A stretch of 64,000 bases of DNA from Brenneria izadpanahii. Its GTDB lineage: Bacteria; Pseudomonadota; Gammaproteobacteria; Enterobacterales; Enterobacteriaceae. Shown piece by piece: positions 30,725-38,841 of this stretch. The stretch's first letter is position 1; every line of letters begins with the position of its first letter. Under the pieces are notes generated by a model. The model did not search any database, was not told the origin of the DNA, and saw nothing but the letters and a program-made list of their open reading frames with translations. The DNA is taken from contig NZ_CP050854.1 of the NCBI RefSeq assembly GCF_017569925.1, positions 1 to 64,000 of the forward strand, written 5' to 3'. The translations under genes were made by a program, and so were the position numbers.

Positions 30725-32263
30725 ATGAAAAATAAATATGTCATGGGTATTGATAATGGCGGCACCGTAACAAAAGCAGCTATTTATGATATGCAAGGCC
30801 ATGCGCTTGCCATTGCGTCCAATGCCACCCGAATGTTAACGCCCAAACCGTTTTACACCGAACGGGATATTAAAGAGCTGTGGGAATCAAATATTAAAGT
30901 CATCAAAAAAGCGGTTATTGATGCCGGGATTGATGCCGTCGATATCGTGGGAATATCCGTAACCGGGCACGGTAATGGCTTGTATCTGGTCGATGAAGCG
31001 GGGAATCCCGTCAGAAACGGAATTATCTCCACCGATTACCGGGCAAAAGACTATGTTGAAAAATGGTACCGGACGGACGAGTTTGAAAGGGACATTCTTC
31101 CCAAGACCATGCAGTCAATCTGGGCCGGGCAACCCGTTGCGCTGCTGGCATGGTTGAACGATCGCGAACCGCAAGCCATAACAAAGACAAAATATATCTT
31201 TATGGTGAAAGATCTGATTCGTTACTACCTTACCGGGGAAGCCTATCTGGAGTTGACCGACATCTCCGGCACCAATCTGATCAGCGTACGTGACCGAGAT
31301 TATGATGACGAACTGCTGGACTTCTGGGGGATCCGCGCCTGGAAAGACAAGCTGCCGCCTATCCGGCTTTCGACGGAATGCTGCGGGCGGATTACCCGGC
31401 AAGTCGCCGAACTGACCGGATTAGCGGCGGGAACGCCGGTATCCGGCGGCGTGTTTGATATATCGGCGTCATCCATTGCGTCAGGCATCAACGAGATCAA
31501 TAAACTGGCGATCGTCACCGGCACGTGGAGCATTAATGAGTATGTCACGGATGAACCGGTAGTTGATAAAAACCTATTTATGACCTCCATTTACCCTCTG
31601 GAGGACAAGTGGCTGATAACGGAGGCCAGCCCTACCTCGGCCAGTAATCTGGAATGGTTTATCAACAATTTTATGGCCAGCGATAAACATCTGGAGCAGG
31701 AAAAAGGCAAATCTATTTATGCCTTATGCAACGATCTGGTCGCATCGACCAATCCGCAAGAGAGTCATTTACTGTTTTTCCCCTTTGTTTTCGGTTCAAA
31801 CACCATACCTGACGCCACCGCCGGATTTATTGGCGTAAATAGTTTTCATAAAAAAGAGCACTTCCTGCGGGCGATTTACGAAGGCGTCGCATTCAGCCAC
31901 CTGTATCACACCGAACGGTTAAGAGCCATCAATCCCCAGCTCAGCGATGTCGTCCGGGTCGCCGGCGGTATCGCCAATTCAGATATCTGGCTACAGATCT
32001 TTTCAGATATATTCCAGTGCTCATTAGAAATCGTGGACGTAAAGGAACACGGTACGTTAGGCGCCGCCATGACGGCTACGGTGATGTGCGGGTACTACCA
32101 GGATATTTTTGCGGCATCGAATAATATGGTTAATGTGTCGAAAACTATTCGGCCGAATAAAGATAACCAGGAAATTTATCAGAAAAAGTATCAACTCTAT
32201 AAAACGATTCTGAAAGACATGCAGCTGCCGTGGCAATCCTGCAGTCGCTATGTCATAGAATAA
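30725..32263 (+). CDS. FGGY-family carbohydrate kinase, LyxK-like
   Basis: A 512-residue sugar kinase of the FGGY family. The N-terminal phosphate-binding motif is MGIDNGGTVTKAAIYD. The first-domain ERDIKELWESNIKVIKKA follows, then the ATP-site VTGTWSINEYV. The FGGY C-terminal signature is RVAGGIANSDIWLQIFSDIF. By eye it resembles E. coli LyxK (L-xylulose kinase) more than YgcE or XylB (SPTSASNLEWF, LFFFPFVFGSN-like and IYEGVAFSHLYH segments are shared). The substrate is probably a ketose or polyol of 4-6 carbons. A kinase and a PTS membrane protein in one operon is unusual, since PTS import already phosphorylates. Confidence 0.9.
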   Translation: MKNKYVMGIDNGGTVTKAAIYDMQGHALAIASNATRMLTPKPFYTERDIKELWESNIKVIKKAVIDAGIDAVDIVGISVTGHGNGLYLVDEAGNPVRNGIISTDYRAKDYVEKWYRTDEFERDILPKTMQSIWAGQPVALLAWLNDREPQAITKTKYIFMVKDLIRYYLTGEAYLELTDISGTNLISVRDRDYDDELLDFWGIRAWKDKLPPIRLSTECCGRITRQVAELTGLAAGTPVSGGVFDISASSIASGINEINKLAIVTGTWSINEYVTDEPVVDKNLFMTSIYPLEDKWLITEASPTSASNLEWFINNFMASDKHLEQEKGKSIYALCNDLVASTNPQESHLLFFPFVFGSNTIPDATAGFIGVNSFHKKEHFLRAIYEGVAFSHLYHTERLRAINPQLSDVVRVAGGIANSDIWLQIFSDIFQCSLEIVDVKEHGTLGAAMTATVMCGYYQDIFAASNNMVNVSKTIRPNKDNQEIYQKKYQLYKTILKDMQLPWQSCSRYVIE

Positions 32264-32278
32264 TTTCGGAGCAATAAT

Positions 32279-33040
32279 ATGGATCTTAATCTGAAAAACA
32301 AGAACGCCATTATTACGGGCGGAGCTACTGGATTAGGTCGCGAATTCGTTCTCTCGCTGGCTAAAGAGGGGGTGAATATCGGTTTTACCTATCTTAGTGA
32401 AAAAGAAAATCCTGACGCATTGATTCAGGAAGTAAACAATATTTCCAACGTTAATATTATTGGCATAAAAACAAACCTGGCGGATGATAAAGAGATCGCC
32501 GGATTATTTGAAAAAAGTGTCGCCACACTGGGGAATATCGATATTTTGATTAACAACGCCGGCATCTGGCTTTCCGGTTATGTGAATGACATAACGCTGG
32601 AAGATTGGGATCTGGTAATGAACGTGAATTTAAAATCCGTGTTCTATCTCAGCCAGCTTTTTGTGAATCACTGTATTCATGAAAATAAAGCGGGATCCAT
32701 CTTAAATGTCACCTCGCAGGCCGCTTTTCATGGTTCGACCACCGGTCATGCCCACTATGCGGCCAGTAAAGCAGGCCTGGTCGCCTTTTCTATTTCCCTG
32801 GCCAGGGAAGTCGCCAAGCAAAAGATTAATGTAAACAACATTGCCATCGGCATTATGGATACCCCCATGATCCGAAAAAATCTTACAGAAAATCCAGACT
32901 ACTACGTGAACAGGATCCCCATTGGCCGTGTGGCGTCGCCGCATGAAATTTCTGAGATCGGGGTATTTCTGGTTTCTCCGAAAGCAAGCTATATGACCGG
33001 GGCGACCGTCGATGTGACCGGCGGGATGCTGATGCGCTAA
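32279..33040 (+). CDS. Short-chain dehydrogenase/reductase
   Basis: A 253-residue classical SDR. The cofactor motif TGGATGLGRE is near residues 13-22. NNAGIWLSG follows near 90, then the catalytic Ser region (LNVTSQAAFHGS) and YAASK (Tyr and Lys of the active site) near 160. Such enzymes oxidise polyols or reduce keto sugars. It starts 15 bases after the kinase stop with a GGAG ribosome site. An SDR next to a FGGY kinase and a GlpP-like regulator is also the arrangement in the E. coli ygc cluster (YgcW/YgcE/YgcP). Confidence 0.92.
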   Translation: MDLNLKNKNAIITGGATGLGREFVLSLAKEGVNIGFTYLSEKENPDALIQEVNNISNVNIIGIKTNLADDKEIAGLFEKSVATLGNIDILINNAGIWLSGYVNDITLEDWDLVMNVNLKSVFYLSQLFVNHCIHENKAGSILNVTSQAAFHGSTTGHAHYAASKAGLVAFSISLAREVAKQKINVNNIAIGIMDTPMIRKNLTENPDYYVNRIPIGRVASPHEISEIGVFLVSPKASYMTGATVDVTGGMLMR

Positions 33041-33057
33041 CCATGAGGAGGAGTAAA

Positions 33058-34065
33058 ATGAAGTGTCTTGCTATTGCGGATCTTTTTATCAATAAAGCCA
33101 CTATGGATTCAGGACTGCAAAAACTTAAGGATAACGGTATTGAAGTCATTGTCAGGGAATGGAAGCACGAATCAATTGAAAAGCTTCAACTGGATAATTT
33201 GCAGATTGAACAACAAGGCGCCGAGGCCGTGCAATTGCCCGCAGCCTTGCTGGAAGGTATTGAAGATATTGATGTGATCATTACGCAGTTCGCGCCCGTC
33301 AATATCTCGGTAATGGAAAAGGCCGGGAAACTAAAATATATCGGCGTATTAAGAGGCGGAATTGAAAATATCAATACCGGTTACGCTCGTCAAAAAGGCA
33401 TCGCCGTATTAAATACCCCTGGGCGTAATGCGAGAAGCGTAGCGGAGTTTACAATAGGCATGATGTTGGCGGAGACCAGAAACATAGCCAGGGCGCATGA
33501 TGCGTTAAAAGGTAAATATTGGCGAAAAGACTTTCCCAATCAGGCATGTATTCCGGAGTTGGGCGGGAAAACCATCGGGTTGGTCGGATTCGGTCATATT
33601 GCTCAACTGGTGGCGAAATTCCTCAGCGCCTTCGACGTGAACATCATTTTCTTTGATAAATATGTCGAACATCACGCGCGCTATAAAAAGATAAATGACC
33701 TGGATGAACTGGTAAAAGAAGCCGACATTATTTCTGTTCATGCGCGTCTGACGGAAGAGACGCAAAATTTGATAAATTCCCATCATTTCAGGCTAATGAA
33801 GAAAAACGCCGTCATTATCAACACGGCGCGTTCAGGGCTGATTAATGAACGGGATCTGCTGCAGGCATTGCAGGAAAAGCGCATTATGGGGGCGGCGATC
33901 GATACCTTCGATAATGAGCCATTACAAGATAATAGCGCGTTTTATGCACTGGACAATGTGACTATTACTCCCCATATGGCGGGCAGCACGATTGATGCCT
34001 TCAGCAATACGCCGAAACTTTTCGCCGATATCCTGCTGGAGAAATTAGATAAAGGTAAGGAATGA
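33058..34065 (+). CDS. D-isomer specific 2-hydroxyacid dehydrogenase
   Basis: A 335-residue NAD-dependent dehydrogenase of the phosphoglycerate/erythronate dehydrogenase type. The Rossmann motif is GLVGFGHIAQLVAKF (GxGxxA/G). The catalytic Arg lies in VHARLTEETQN and the Glu/His pair in DNEPL and TPHMAGSTIDA. I chose ATG 33058 because GGAGGAG precedes it; an ATG at 33043 would swallow that ribosome site. It starts 17 bases after the SDR gene. In this operon it may convert a sugar-acid (D-2-hydroxyacid) intermediate. The substrate is unknown. Confidence 0.9.
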   Translation: MKCLAIADLFINKATMDSGLQKLKDNGIEVIVREWKHESIEKLQLDNLQIEQQGAEAVQLPAALLEGIEDIDVIITQFAPVNISVMEKAGKLKYIGVLRGGIENINTGYARQKGIAVLNTPGRNARSVAEFTIGMMLAETRNIARAHDALKGKYWRKDFPNQACIPELGGKTIGLVGFGHIAQLVAKFLSAFDVNIIFFDKYVEHHARYKKINDLDELVKEADIISVHARLTEETQNLINSHHFRLMKKNAVIINTARSGLINERDLLQALQEKRIMGAAIDTFDNEPLQDNSAFYALDNVTITPHMAGSTIDAFSNTPKLFADILLEKLDKGKE

Positions 34066-34169
34066 AGATTAAGTTTTAAAATCAACGAATTTATCAATCA
34101 TCTATTACATAAAATTGGCGCTTATTATGTGCCTTTTATGCCGTGTTCCTTTTCTCGTAAGGGCGTACT

Positions 34170-35432
34170 ATGGATATTATAAATAGTATTATCGGTCTTG
34201 GCGCATCAGTAATGATGCCCATTATATTCTTCATCATCGCATTATGCTTCGGTGTGAAAATAGGCTCTGCTTTTAAGGCCGGTATGCTTGTCGGCATCGG
34301 TTTTGAAGCCGTCGGTCTGGTAATTAATCTATTATTGACGAATCTGGGGCCAGCCTCTCAGGCTATGGTGGAGCGGATAGGGTTGTCATTGACCGTTGTC
34401 GATACCGGCTGGCCGACCGCATCGACAATAGGATGGGGCTCCCCTATCATGTTGCCTGTGGTGGTGGGATTCATCGTCATTAATCTGGTCATGCTGCTTT
34501 TAAAACTGACGAAAACGGTGAATATCGATATCTTTAATTACTGGATATTCCTGATAGTCGGCTCCGTAGTTTATGCGGGAACCCACAATTATTGGTTATC
34601 GGTAGGCTTCACTTTCGTTATTTTTATCTTGACGCTGATAGCGGCGGATTTTACCGCGCCTTACATCCAGCGCAATTACAACCTGAAAGGCATTTCATTC
34701 CCCCATTTAACCTGTATTGTTTATGTCCCTTTCGGTATCGTGACCAATTTTTTATTGGAAAAGACGCCGTTAATTAAAAAGATAAATCTAGAGCCGGAGC
34801 ATATTAATAAAAAGTTCGGCGTATTCGGAGAACCGCTGACGCTGGGATTCATATTGGGGCTGGCGCTTGCGTTTTTAGCGGGATACCGCATCGCCGATGC
34901 GGTATCGCTGGCGATAAAAGTCTCGGCCGCTATGCTGCTACTGCCGAAAATGATTGAGATTCTGATCCAGGGCTTGCTCATTGTGCGTGATGCGGCTGAG
35001 GATAAGCTAAAAAAGAAGTATCCCGATCGGGACTTCTATATTGGTATGGATACCGCGCTGCTGATCGGCGAGCCTTCGGTTCTGGCGACGGGGTTGCTGT
35101 TGATCCCGATGGCGGTGGTTCTGTCGGTCATTCTGCCGGGCAACCGGGTACTTCCCTTCGTCGATCTGGCTTCCCTGATGTTCCTGATGGCGATGATTAC
35201 CCCTTTCTGCAAACGCAATATGTTCCGAATGTTTATTTCCGGCACCTTAGTGCTGGTCTCTATTCTTTATGTCGGCACCGATATTTCCACCGAATACACC
35301 CAGGCGGCCGTTAATTCAAATATTCCAATTCCTGAGGGGATGTCTGAGATCACCAACATCGTTGGCGGCGCAACGACGCCGATCGGATGGCTGGCGGTAA
35401 AACTTGGAGAGTTCTTCAGTAGCGGCGCCTAA
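34170..35432 (+). CDS. PTS galactitol-family enzyme IIC (GatC-like), orphan
   Basis: A 420-residue integral membrane protein of the PTS galactitol EIIC family. It has about ten hydrophobic segments and family landmarks GASVMMPIIFFIIALCFGVK, GWPTASTIGWGSPIMLPVV, GTHNYWLSVGF, and the C-terminal PIGWLAVKLGEF. The EIIA and EIIB partners that must phosphorylate the substrate are absent from the operon and from the window. It is 104 bases after the dehydrogenase gene and ends the operon. Either remote IIA/IIB serve it, or it works as an unphosphorylating permease, leaving the FGGY kinase to add phosphate. Confidence 0.9.
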   Translation: MDIINSIIGLGASVMMPIIFFIIALCFGVKIGSAFKAGMLVGIGFEAVGLVINLLLTNLGPASQAMVERIGLSLTVVDTGWPTASTIGWGSPIMLPVVVGFIVINLVMLLLKLTKTVNIDIFNYWIFLIVGSVVYAGTHNYWLSVGFTFVIFILTLIAADFTAPYIQRNYNLKGISFPHLTCIVYVPFGIVTNFLLEKTPLIKKINLEPEHINKKFGVFGEPLTLGFILGLALAFLAGYRIADAVSLAIKVSAAMLLLPKMIEILIQGLLIVRDAAEDKLKKKYPDRDFYIGMDTALLIGEPSVLATGLLLIPMAVVLSVILPGNRVLPFVDLASLMFLMAMITPFCKRNMFRMFISGTLVLVSILYVGTDISTEYTQAAVNSNIPIPEGMSEITNIVGGATTPIGWLAVKLGEFFSSGA

Positions 35433-35492
35433 CAGACGCGGTAAAAGATGAAACGGAGGAGAACGTCCGCATTGCCCTTTTTCTTCGTTTAT

Positions 35493-35529
35493 AAAAAAAC
35501 CGGATTGTCCTGATGATGGGACAATCCGG
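35493..35529 (-). terminator. Intrinsic terminator of the DUF1471 gene
   Basis: CCGGATTGTCC (35500-35510) pairs perfectly with GGACAATCCGG (35519-35529). On the minus strand the stem is followed by a run of seven T (AAAAAAA at 35493-35499 on the plus strand). It lies 37 bases past the stop of the minus-strand gene. Confidence 0.85.
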
Positions 35530-35565
35530 GGGAAGGCAGGTGAAATGGTGTGATAACCGACGGTA

Positions 35566-35823
35566 TTAGTTATAAAGTTCCGCAGTACCACGCATCTGGT
35601 CATTACCGGTTGCTGAAGTGATGGTGAAGGCTTTAGCGCCGGCCTTATCGGCTTTTTCAGCCAACTGGGCTTTCAACGTGTCCAGATCAAATGCCGTAGC
35701 GGAAACTACTCCCACTTTTTCCATGCTCTGAGCTTGCTGGGCAGAGACATACTCAGCGGCGGAAGCGCCGAAAGAGACGGTAGCGAGTACAACGGCAGCA
35801 GCGATCGTTTTTACGTTTTTCAT
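35566..35823 (-). CDS. DUF1471 (YdgH/BhsA/McbA-like) small periplasmic protein
   Basis: An 85-residue secreted protein of the YhcN/BhsA family, whose members are induced by stress and influence biofilm and acid or peroxide tolerance. The signal peptide (MKNVKTIAAAVVLATVSFGASA) is cleaved before AEYVSAQQAQ. The DUF1471 core is MEKVGVVSATAFDLDTL, KADKAGAKAFTITSA and MRGTAELYN at the extreme C-terminus. A clear ribosome site (AGGATAAG) and terminator make it a self-contained gene. Expression is probably stress-controlled, but no specific operator is visible. Confidence 0.93.
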   Translation of the reverse strand: MKNVKTIAAAVVLATVSFGASAAEYVSAQQAQSMEKVGVVSATAFDLDTLKAQLAEKADKAGAKAFTITSATGNDQMRGTAELYN

Positions 35824-36058
35824 AATGTCTTATCCTATTCTGCATGATGGAATGAAAGGTCATCGCCTTTCGATAACAAAAAGGTTACGCCGATGTTTAT
35901 CTGCTGGAAATCTAATGTTTTTGATGGCTGTGTTCAAATTTTTTGAATTAAAAATGGTGTAATTGTTCTTATTTTTTAAATGTAAAACAAACGCTTATAC
36001 ATAAAACTGAAATATATTTACAATCTATTGAAGTTTATTATTTTTACGGGGTGATATT

Positions 36059-37345
36059 TTGCATGAAGAACTACAGTTAACTTTTAATGCTATTGGTCAT
36101 CAAATTACCAATATTAATATCTGGTCATGTGATGGGAACTGGATAGTTTATGATGTTCGCCCTCACGGAAGTTCGTTCACTGGGTTGACTATTGCGCGAG
36201 TGAATATTCACACCGGGAAAAACGAGGTTGTTTATCAGGCTGGCGACGGCGCGCATGTGGGCGTCGTAACCTGCAGTCCGGTCGAGCCGTTACGCTATGT
36301 GTTTATCCACGGACCGGAACATCCCGATCGCCATTGGCAGTATGATTTTCATCACCGCCGGGGAACGATCGTCAACGACAGCCGGCGCGACAAGGCGATA
36401 ACCCTGGATGCGCTCTCGATTACGCCGCCTTACCGGGCGGGGGCGCTGCGCGGAGGAACGCACGTTCATGTCTTCAGCCCGGACGCCAGCCGCCTGAGTT
36501 TTACCTATAACGACCATGTGCTGCATGAGTATGATGCCGCGTTGGATTTACGTAATGTCGGCGTTGCCGTGCCGCTGCATCCGGTATCGGTCGAGAAACG
36601 GCATCCGCGCGAGTATGACGGCAGCCACTATTGCGTGCTGGTCAGCCGCACCACGCCGCATCCCCGGCCCGGCAGCGATGACATCAACCGCGCATATGAA
36701 GAGGGCTGGGTCGGTTCGAAAGGCTATCGTCGGCCTGATGGTTCGCGGCAACGCTGGGCGCTGGCTTTTATTGGCGATACGCTTTCGGTTAGCGGGGAAA
36801 AAGTGCCTGAAGTTTTCCTGGCCGATTTACCGGCGCAACTGGCCGGTTACGCCAAAGAGGGCGATGCGCCGTTGGCGGGCACGCCGACGACAATGCCCGC
36901 GCCGCCTGTGGGCGTACGGCAGCGTCGGTTGACGTTTACCCATCGCCGCCGCTGTCCCGGCCTGGTGAATCAGCCTCGTCACTGGCTGCGAACATCGCCG
37001 GACGGCAGCGAGATTGCCTTTTTGATGAAGGATGATGACGGGGTCGTGCAACTGTGGACGGTTTCGCCTAACGGCGGCGAGCCTCGTCAGGTGACGCGCA
37101 CGGTATCCGGCGTTCAGTCGGCCTTTAACTGGCATCCGCGCGATCGCAGATTGGCGTTTGTCTGTGATAACAGCATCATGCTGTGTGATGCCGACAGCGG
37201 AAAGTTGGTTCGTCTGACCGCCCGCACGGAAAACGCGCCCAGCGCGGACGCCGTCGTGTTTTCACCGGACGGACGGCATATCGCTTATATGCGTGAAATC
37301 GGCGGGTTTAATCAGATATTTATCGTGGCGGCTACGCCATTCTGA
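36059..37345 (+). CDS. yidR: DUF3748 family protein YidR (TolB/oligogalacturonide-lyase-like beta-propeller)
   Basis: A 428-residue protein of the YidR family. It shows repeated propeller-blade motifs of the TolB/WD40-like kind (SPDASRLSFTYND, SPDGSEIAFLMKDDD, FSPDGRHIAYMRE), related to oligogalacturonate lyase folds. No catalytic assignment is possible. The start is TTG 36059 with GGGGTG 6 bases upstream; there is no signal peptide, so it is cytoplasmic. Position next to yidQ and ibpAB matches E. coli. Confidence 0.9.
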   Translation: MHEELQLTFNAIGHQITNINIWSCDGNWIVYDVRPHGSSFTGLTIARVNIHTGKNEVVYQAGDGAHVGVVTCSPVEPLRYVFIHGPEHPDRHWQYDFHHRRGTIVNDSRRDKAITLDALSITPPYRAGALRGGTHVHVFSPDASRLSFTYNDHVLHEYDAALDLRNVGVAVPLHPVSVEKRHPREYDGSHYCVLVSRTTPHPRPGSDDINRAYEEGWVGSKGYRRPDGSRQRWALAFIGDTLSVSGEKVPEVFLADLPAQLAGYAKEGDAPLAGTPTTMPAPPVGVRQRRLTFTHRRRCPGLVNQPRHWLRTSPDGSEIAFLMKDDDGVVQLWTVSPNGGEPRQVTRTVSGVQSAFNWHPRDRRLAFVCDNSIMLCDADSGKLVRLTARTENAPSADAVVFSPDGRHIAYMREIGGFNQIFIVAATPF

Positions 37346-37392
37346 AAGCGCCGGCAAGATCTTCGGCAAAGTAAAGAATGGCGAATATCGGT

Positions 37393-37743
37393 TTAAAGCT
37401 GATTGTCCGGCGCGGCGGCGGCCGTCTGTGAACTGGCGGTGCGGTTCTGCTGTTCGCTGTGTAAGATTCGGTCGTGCATGGTGGTTTTATCACCGCCCGC
37501 ACGGTAATAGTCATAAGGCAGCAACAGGGTATCCGCTACGGCGGAGAATGGCAGATCGAGTATGACCAACGGCATCATCGCCCAACTGGTATCGTCATCG
37601 CGCAATATATCCATACTGGCCCGCGTTCCGGGATAGTACCCCTGATCGTTCCCGGTATGCGTCATGACGCTGGAACAACCGCTGGCTACCATTGCCCCGC
37701 TGCCGATGATGAAAGAAAATAAAGCACTTTTCAGCATAGTCAT
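37393..37743 (-). CDS. yidQ: YceK/YidQ family lipoprotein
   Basis: A small outer-membrane or periplasmic lipoprotein. The lipobox is ASGC, with Cys about 23 residues from the chosen start, after a hydrophobic segment (LFSFIIGSGAMVASGC). The mature part has CSSVMTHTGNDQGYYPGTRA and the family segment LVILDLPFSAVADTLLLPYDY. I chose ATG 37743 (or 37737) by comparison with E. coli YidQ; an upstream ATG at 37755 adds four residues. The function is unknown. It is convergent with yidR. Confidence 0.92.
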   Translation of the reverse strand: MTMLKSALFSFIIGSGAMVASGCSSVMTHTGNDQGYYPGTRASMDILRDDDTSWAMMPLVILDLPFSAVADTLLLPYDYYRAGGDKTTMHDRILHSEQQNRTASSQTAAAAPDNQL

Positions 37744-38159
37744 ATTATCGTCCATTAGGAGTAGGGAGGGCTTATCTGCCCTGACTCTCTATACCCTTCG
37801 TCTTTTAAGTCGCCGGCGCGTTGGCGGCGTTCATTATCCGGCCCTTTCCTGAACCTCGCCCATAAAGAGCCAACGCTTTGCGCCGTTCAAAACGACAACG
37901 TTTTGTCCTGCAACTCGAAATCTATTGGGTATATAACTTATTACCTGAAACTACAGCTTTATTTGCTGGTCTCTATCCTCTGAATCCTGCGCGAATACAT
38001 CGGAATCCGTTTGGCGGCGCCTTGAAATCCATGGCGTATCGCAGCCAGATAAGCGTGATCTTCGGCTACGCCTCGGCATCAATGGTTTAAGTGTATGTGA
38101 TAACAGGACTCTTATCGGTGAATTTTGCATGAAAAGCGATAATTTTTTCTATTAGTCTA
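37744..38159. other. Intergenic region upstream of ibpA
   Basis: About 400 bases between the yidQ start and the ibpA promoter. It holds the full dispersed repeat (37790-37933) listed separately. The right part (37934-38159) contains no convincing frame. A ~70-codon frame at 37878-38090 has no recognisable features and crosses the repeat. Confidence 0.5.
37790..37933 (+). repeat. Dispersed MITE-like repeat, copy 2 (longest)
   Basis: The 144-base element begins TATACCCTTCGTCTTTTAAG and ends CTCGAAATCTATTGGGTATA, giving short terminal inverted repeats TATACCC/GGGTATA. Internal AGAGCCAACGCTTTGCG and TTTTGTCCTGCAACTCGAA recur in copy 3 at 41617-41687, and the right end recurs in copy 1. It lies upstream of yidQ and ibpA. 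It encodes nothing. Confidence 0.65.
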
Positions 38160-38190
38160 TTGAAAGTCTGAGATCGGTCACCACTTTAAT
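38160..38190 (+). promoter_or_regulatory. Candidate sigma-32 heat-shock promoter of ibpAB
   Basis: TTGAAA at 38160-38165 is followed, after 15 bases, by CCACTTTAAT at 38181-38190. This resembles the sigma-32 pattern CTTGAAA-N13-15-CCCCATNT, with mismatches in the -10. Transcription would begin near 38196, the start of the thermometer-like leader. ibpA is a classic sigma-32 gene, which supports the call. Confidence 0.5.
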
Positions 38191-38195
38191 GACAA

Positions 38196-38297
38196 GTTCG
38201 GAGAGAAAGATATGCCGTAAGGGTATCTGTCCGAACGGTGAGCCTGTCCTTAGGGAAGGCTGATATAAATCCTCGCTGAATTTTTAGGAGGCTGTTT
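38196..38297 (+). ncRNA. ROSE-like RNA thermometer in the ibpA leader
   Basis: The ~100-base leader folds by eye into successive stems. Stem 1: GTTCGGA (38196-38202) with TCCGAAC (38230-38236), enclosing AGATA...TATCT. Stem 2: GCCTGTCC-TTAG-GGAAGGC (about 38242-38260). The 3' stem pairs TCCTC (about 38270-38274) with the Shine-Dalgarno GAGGA complement region AGGAGG at 38286-38291, hiding the ibpA ribosome site. This is the layout of ROSE elements, which melt on heating. ROSE control of ibpA is established in enterobacteria. Confidence 0.8.
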
Positions 38298-38711
38298 ATG
38301 CGTAACCCAGACTTTTCGCCGCTTTACCGTTCCGCTATCGGTTTTGATCGCCTGTTCAATCTATTGGAAGCCGGCCAAACCCAGAGTAACGGCGGCTACC
38401 CTCCCTACAATGTCGAATTAGTCGACGAGAATCAATACCGCATCGCCATCGCCGTCGCCGGTTTCGCCGAGCAGGAACTGGAGATCACCGCGCACGATAA
38501 CTTATTGACCGTGAAAGGGGCGCATGCCGGTGAACCTGCGGCCCGTAACTATTTATACCAGGGGATCGCCGAGCGTAATTTTGAGCGCAAATTCCAGCTG
38601 GCCGAACACATACAGGTCAAAGGCGCCAATCTGGAAAACGGTTTGCTGTATATCGATCTGGAACGCATTGTGCCGGAAACGATGAAACCGCGCCGGATCG
38701 AAATTAAATAA
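38298..38711 (+). CDS. ibpA: Small heat-shock protein IbpA
   Basis: IbpA coats aggregating proteins so that ClpB/DnaK can refold them. The 137-residue product equals the E. coli length and starts [20 protein letters not shown]. The alpha-crystallin domain spans about residues 35-125 ([36 protein letters not shown]). The C-terminal IEI motif (RRIEIK) that docks between subunits is present. The ribosome site TAGGAGG is inside the leader thermometer. ibpB follows after 130 bases. Confidence 0.98.
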   Translation: MRNPDFSPLYRSAIGFDRLFNLLEAGQTQSNGGYPPYNVELVDENQYRIAIAVAGFAEQELEITAHDNLLTVKGAHAGEPAARNYLYQGIAERNFERKFQLAEHIQVKGANLENGLLYIDLERIVPETMKPRRIEIK

Positions 38712-38841
38712 GCGGCATGCGCGTCTGCGGTCATATCGTAACGAATTAATGTAATAACTATCGTCTGCCGAATGGGGACGAACCCAGCGGCGTCGCCGCG
38801 GCTGGGAGAGATTGTCTCGCTTCATAGAAGGAGTAATGAGT
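38712..38841 (+). promoter_or_regulatory. ibpB leader with thermometer-like Shine-Dalgarno hairpin
   Basis: The ibpA-ibpB spacer contains a strong hairpin with arms CCCAGC and GCTGGG (about 38782-38805). A second one pairs CTCGCTTC with GAAGGAG around ATA at about 38816-38833. The latter buries the ibpB ribosome site AAGGAG, as expected for a heat-opened switch. A comparable ibpB thermometer is known from E. coli. Confidence 0.65.

Noticed and set aside
37878..38090. 70-codon plus-strand frame upstream of ibpA
   Set aside because: It crosses the dispersed repeat element and has no ribosome site or recognisable features.
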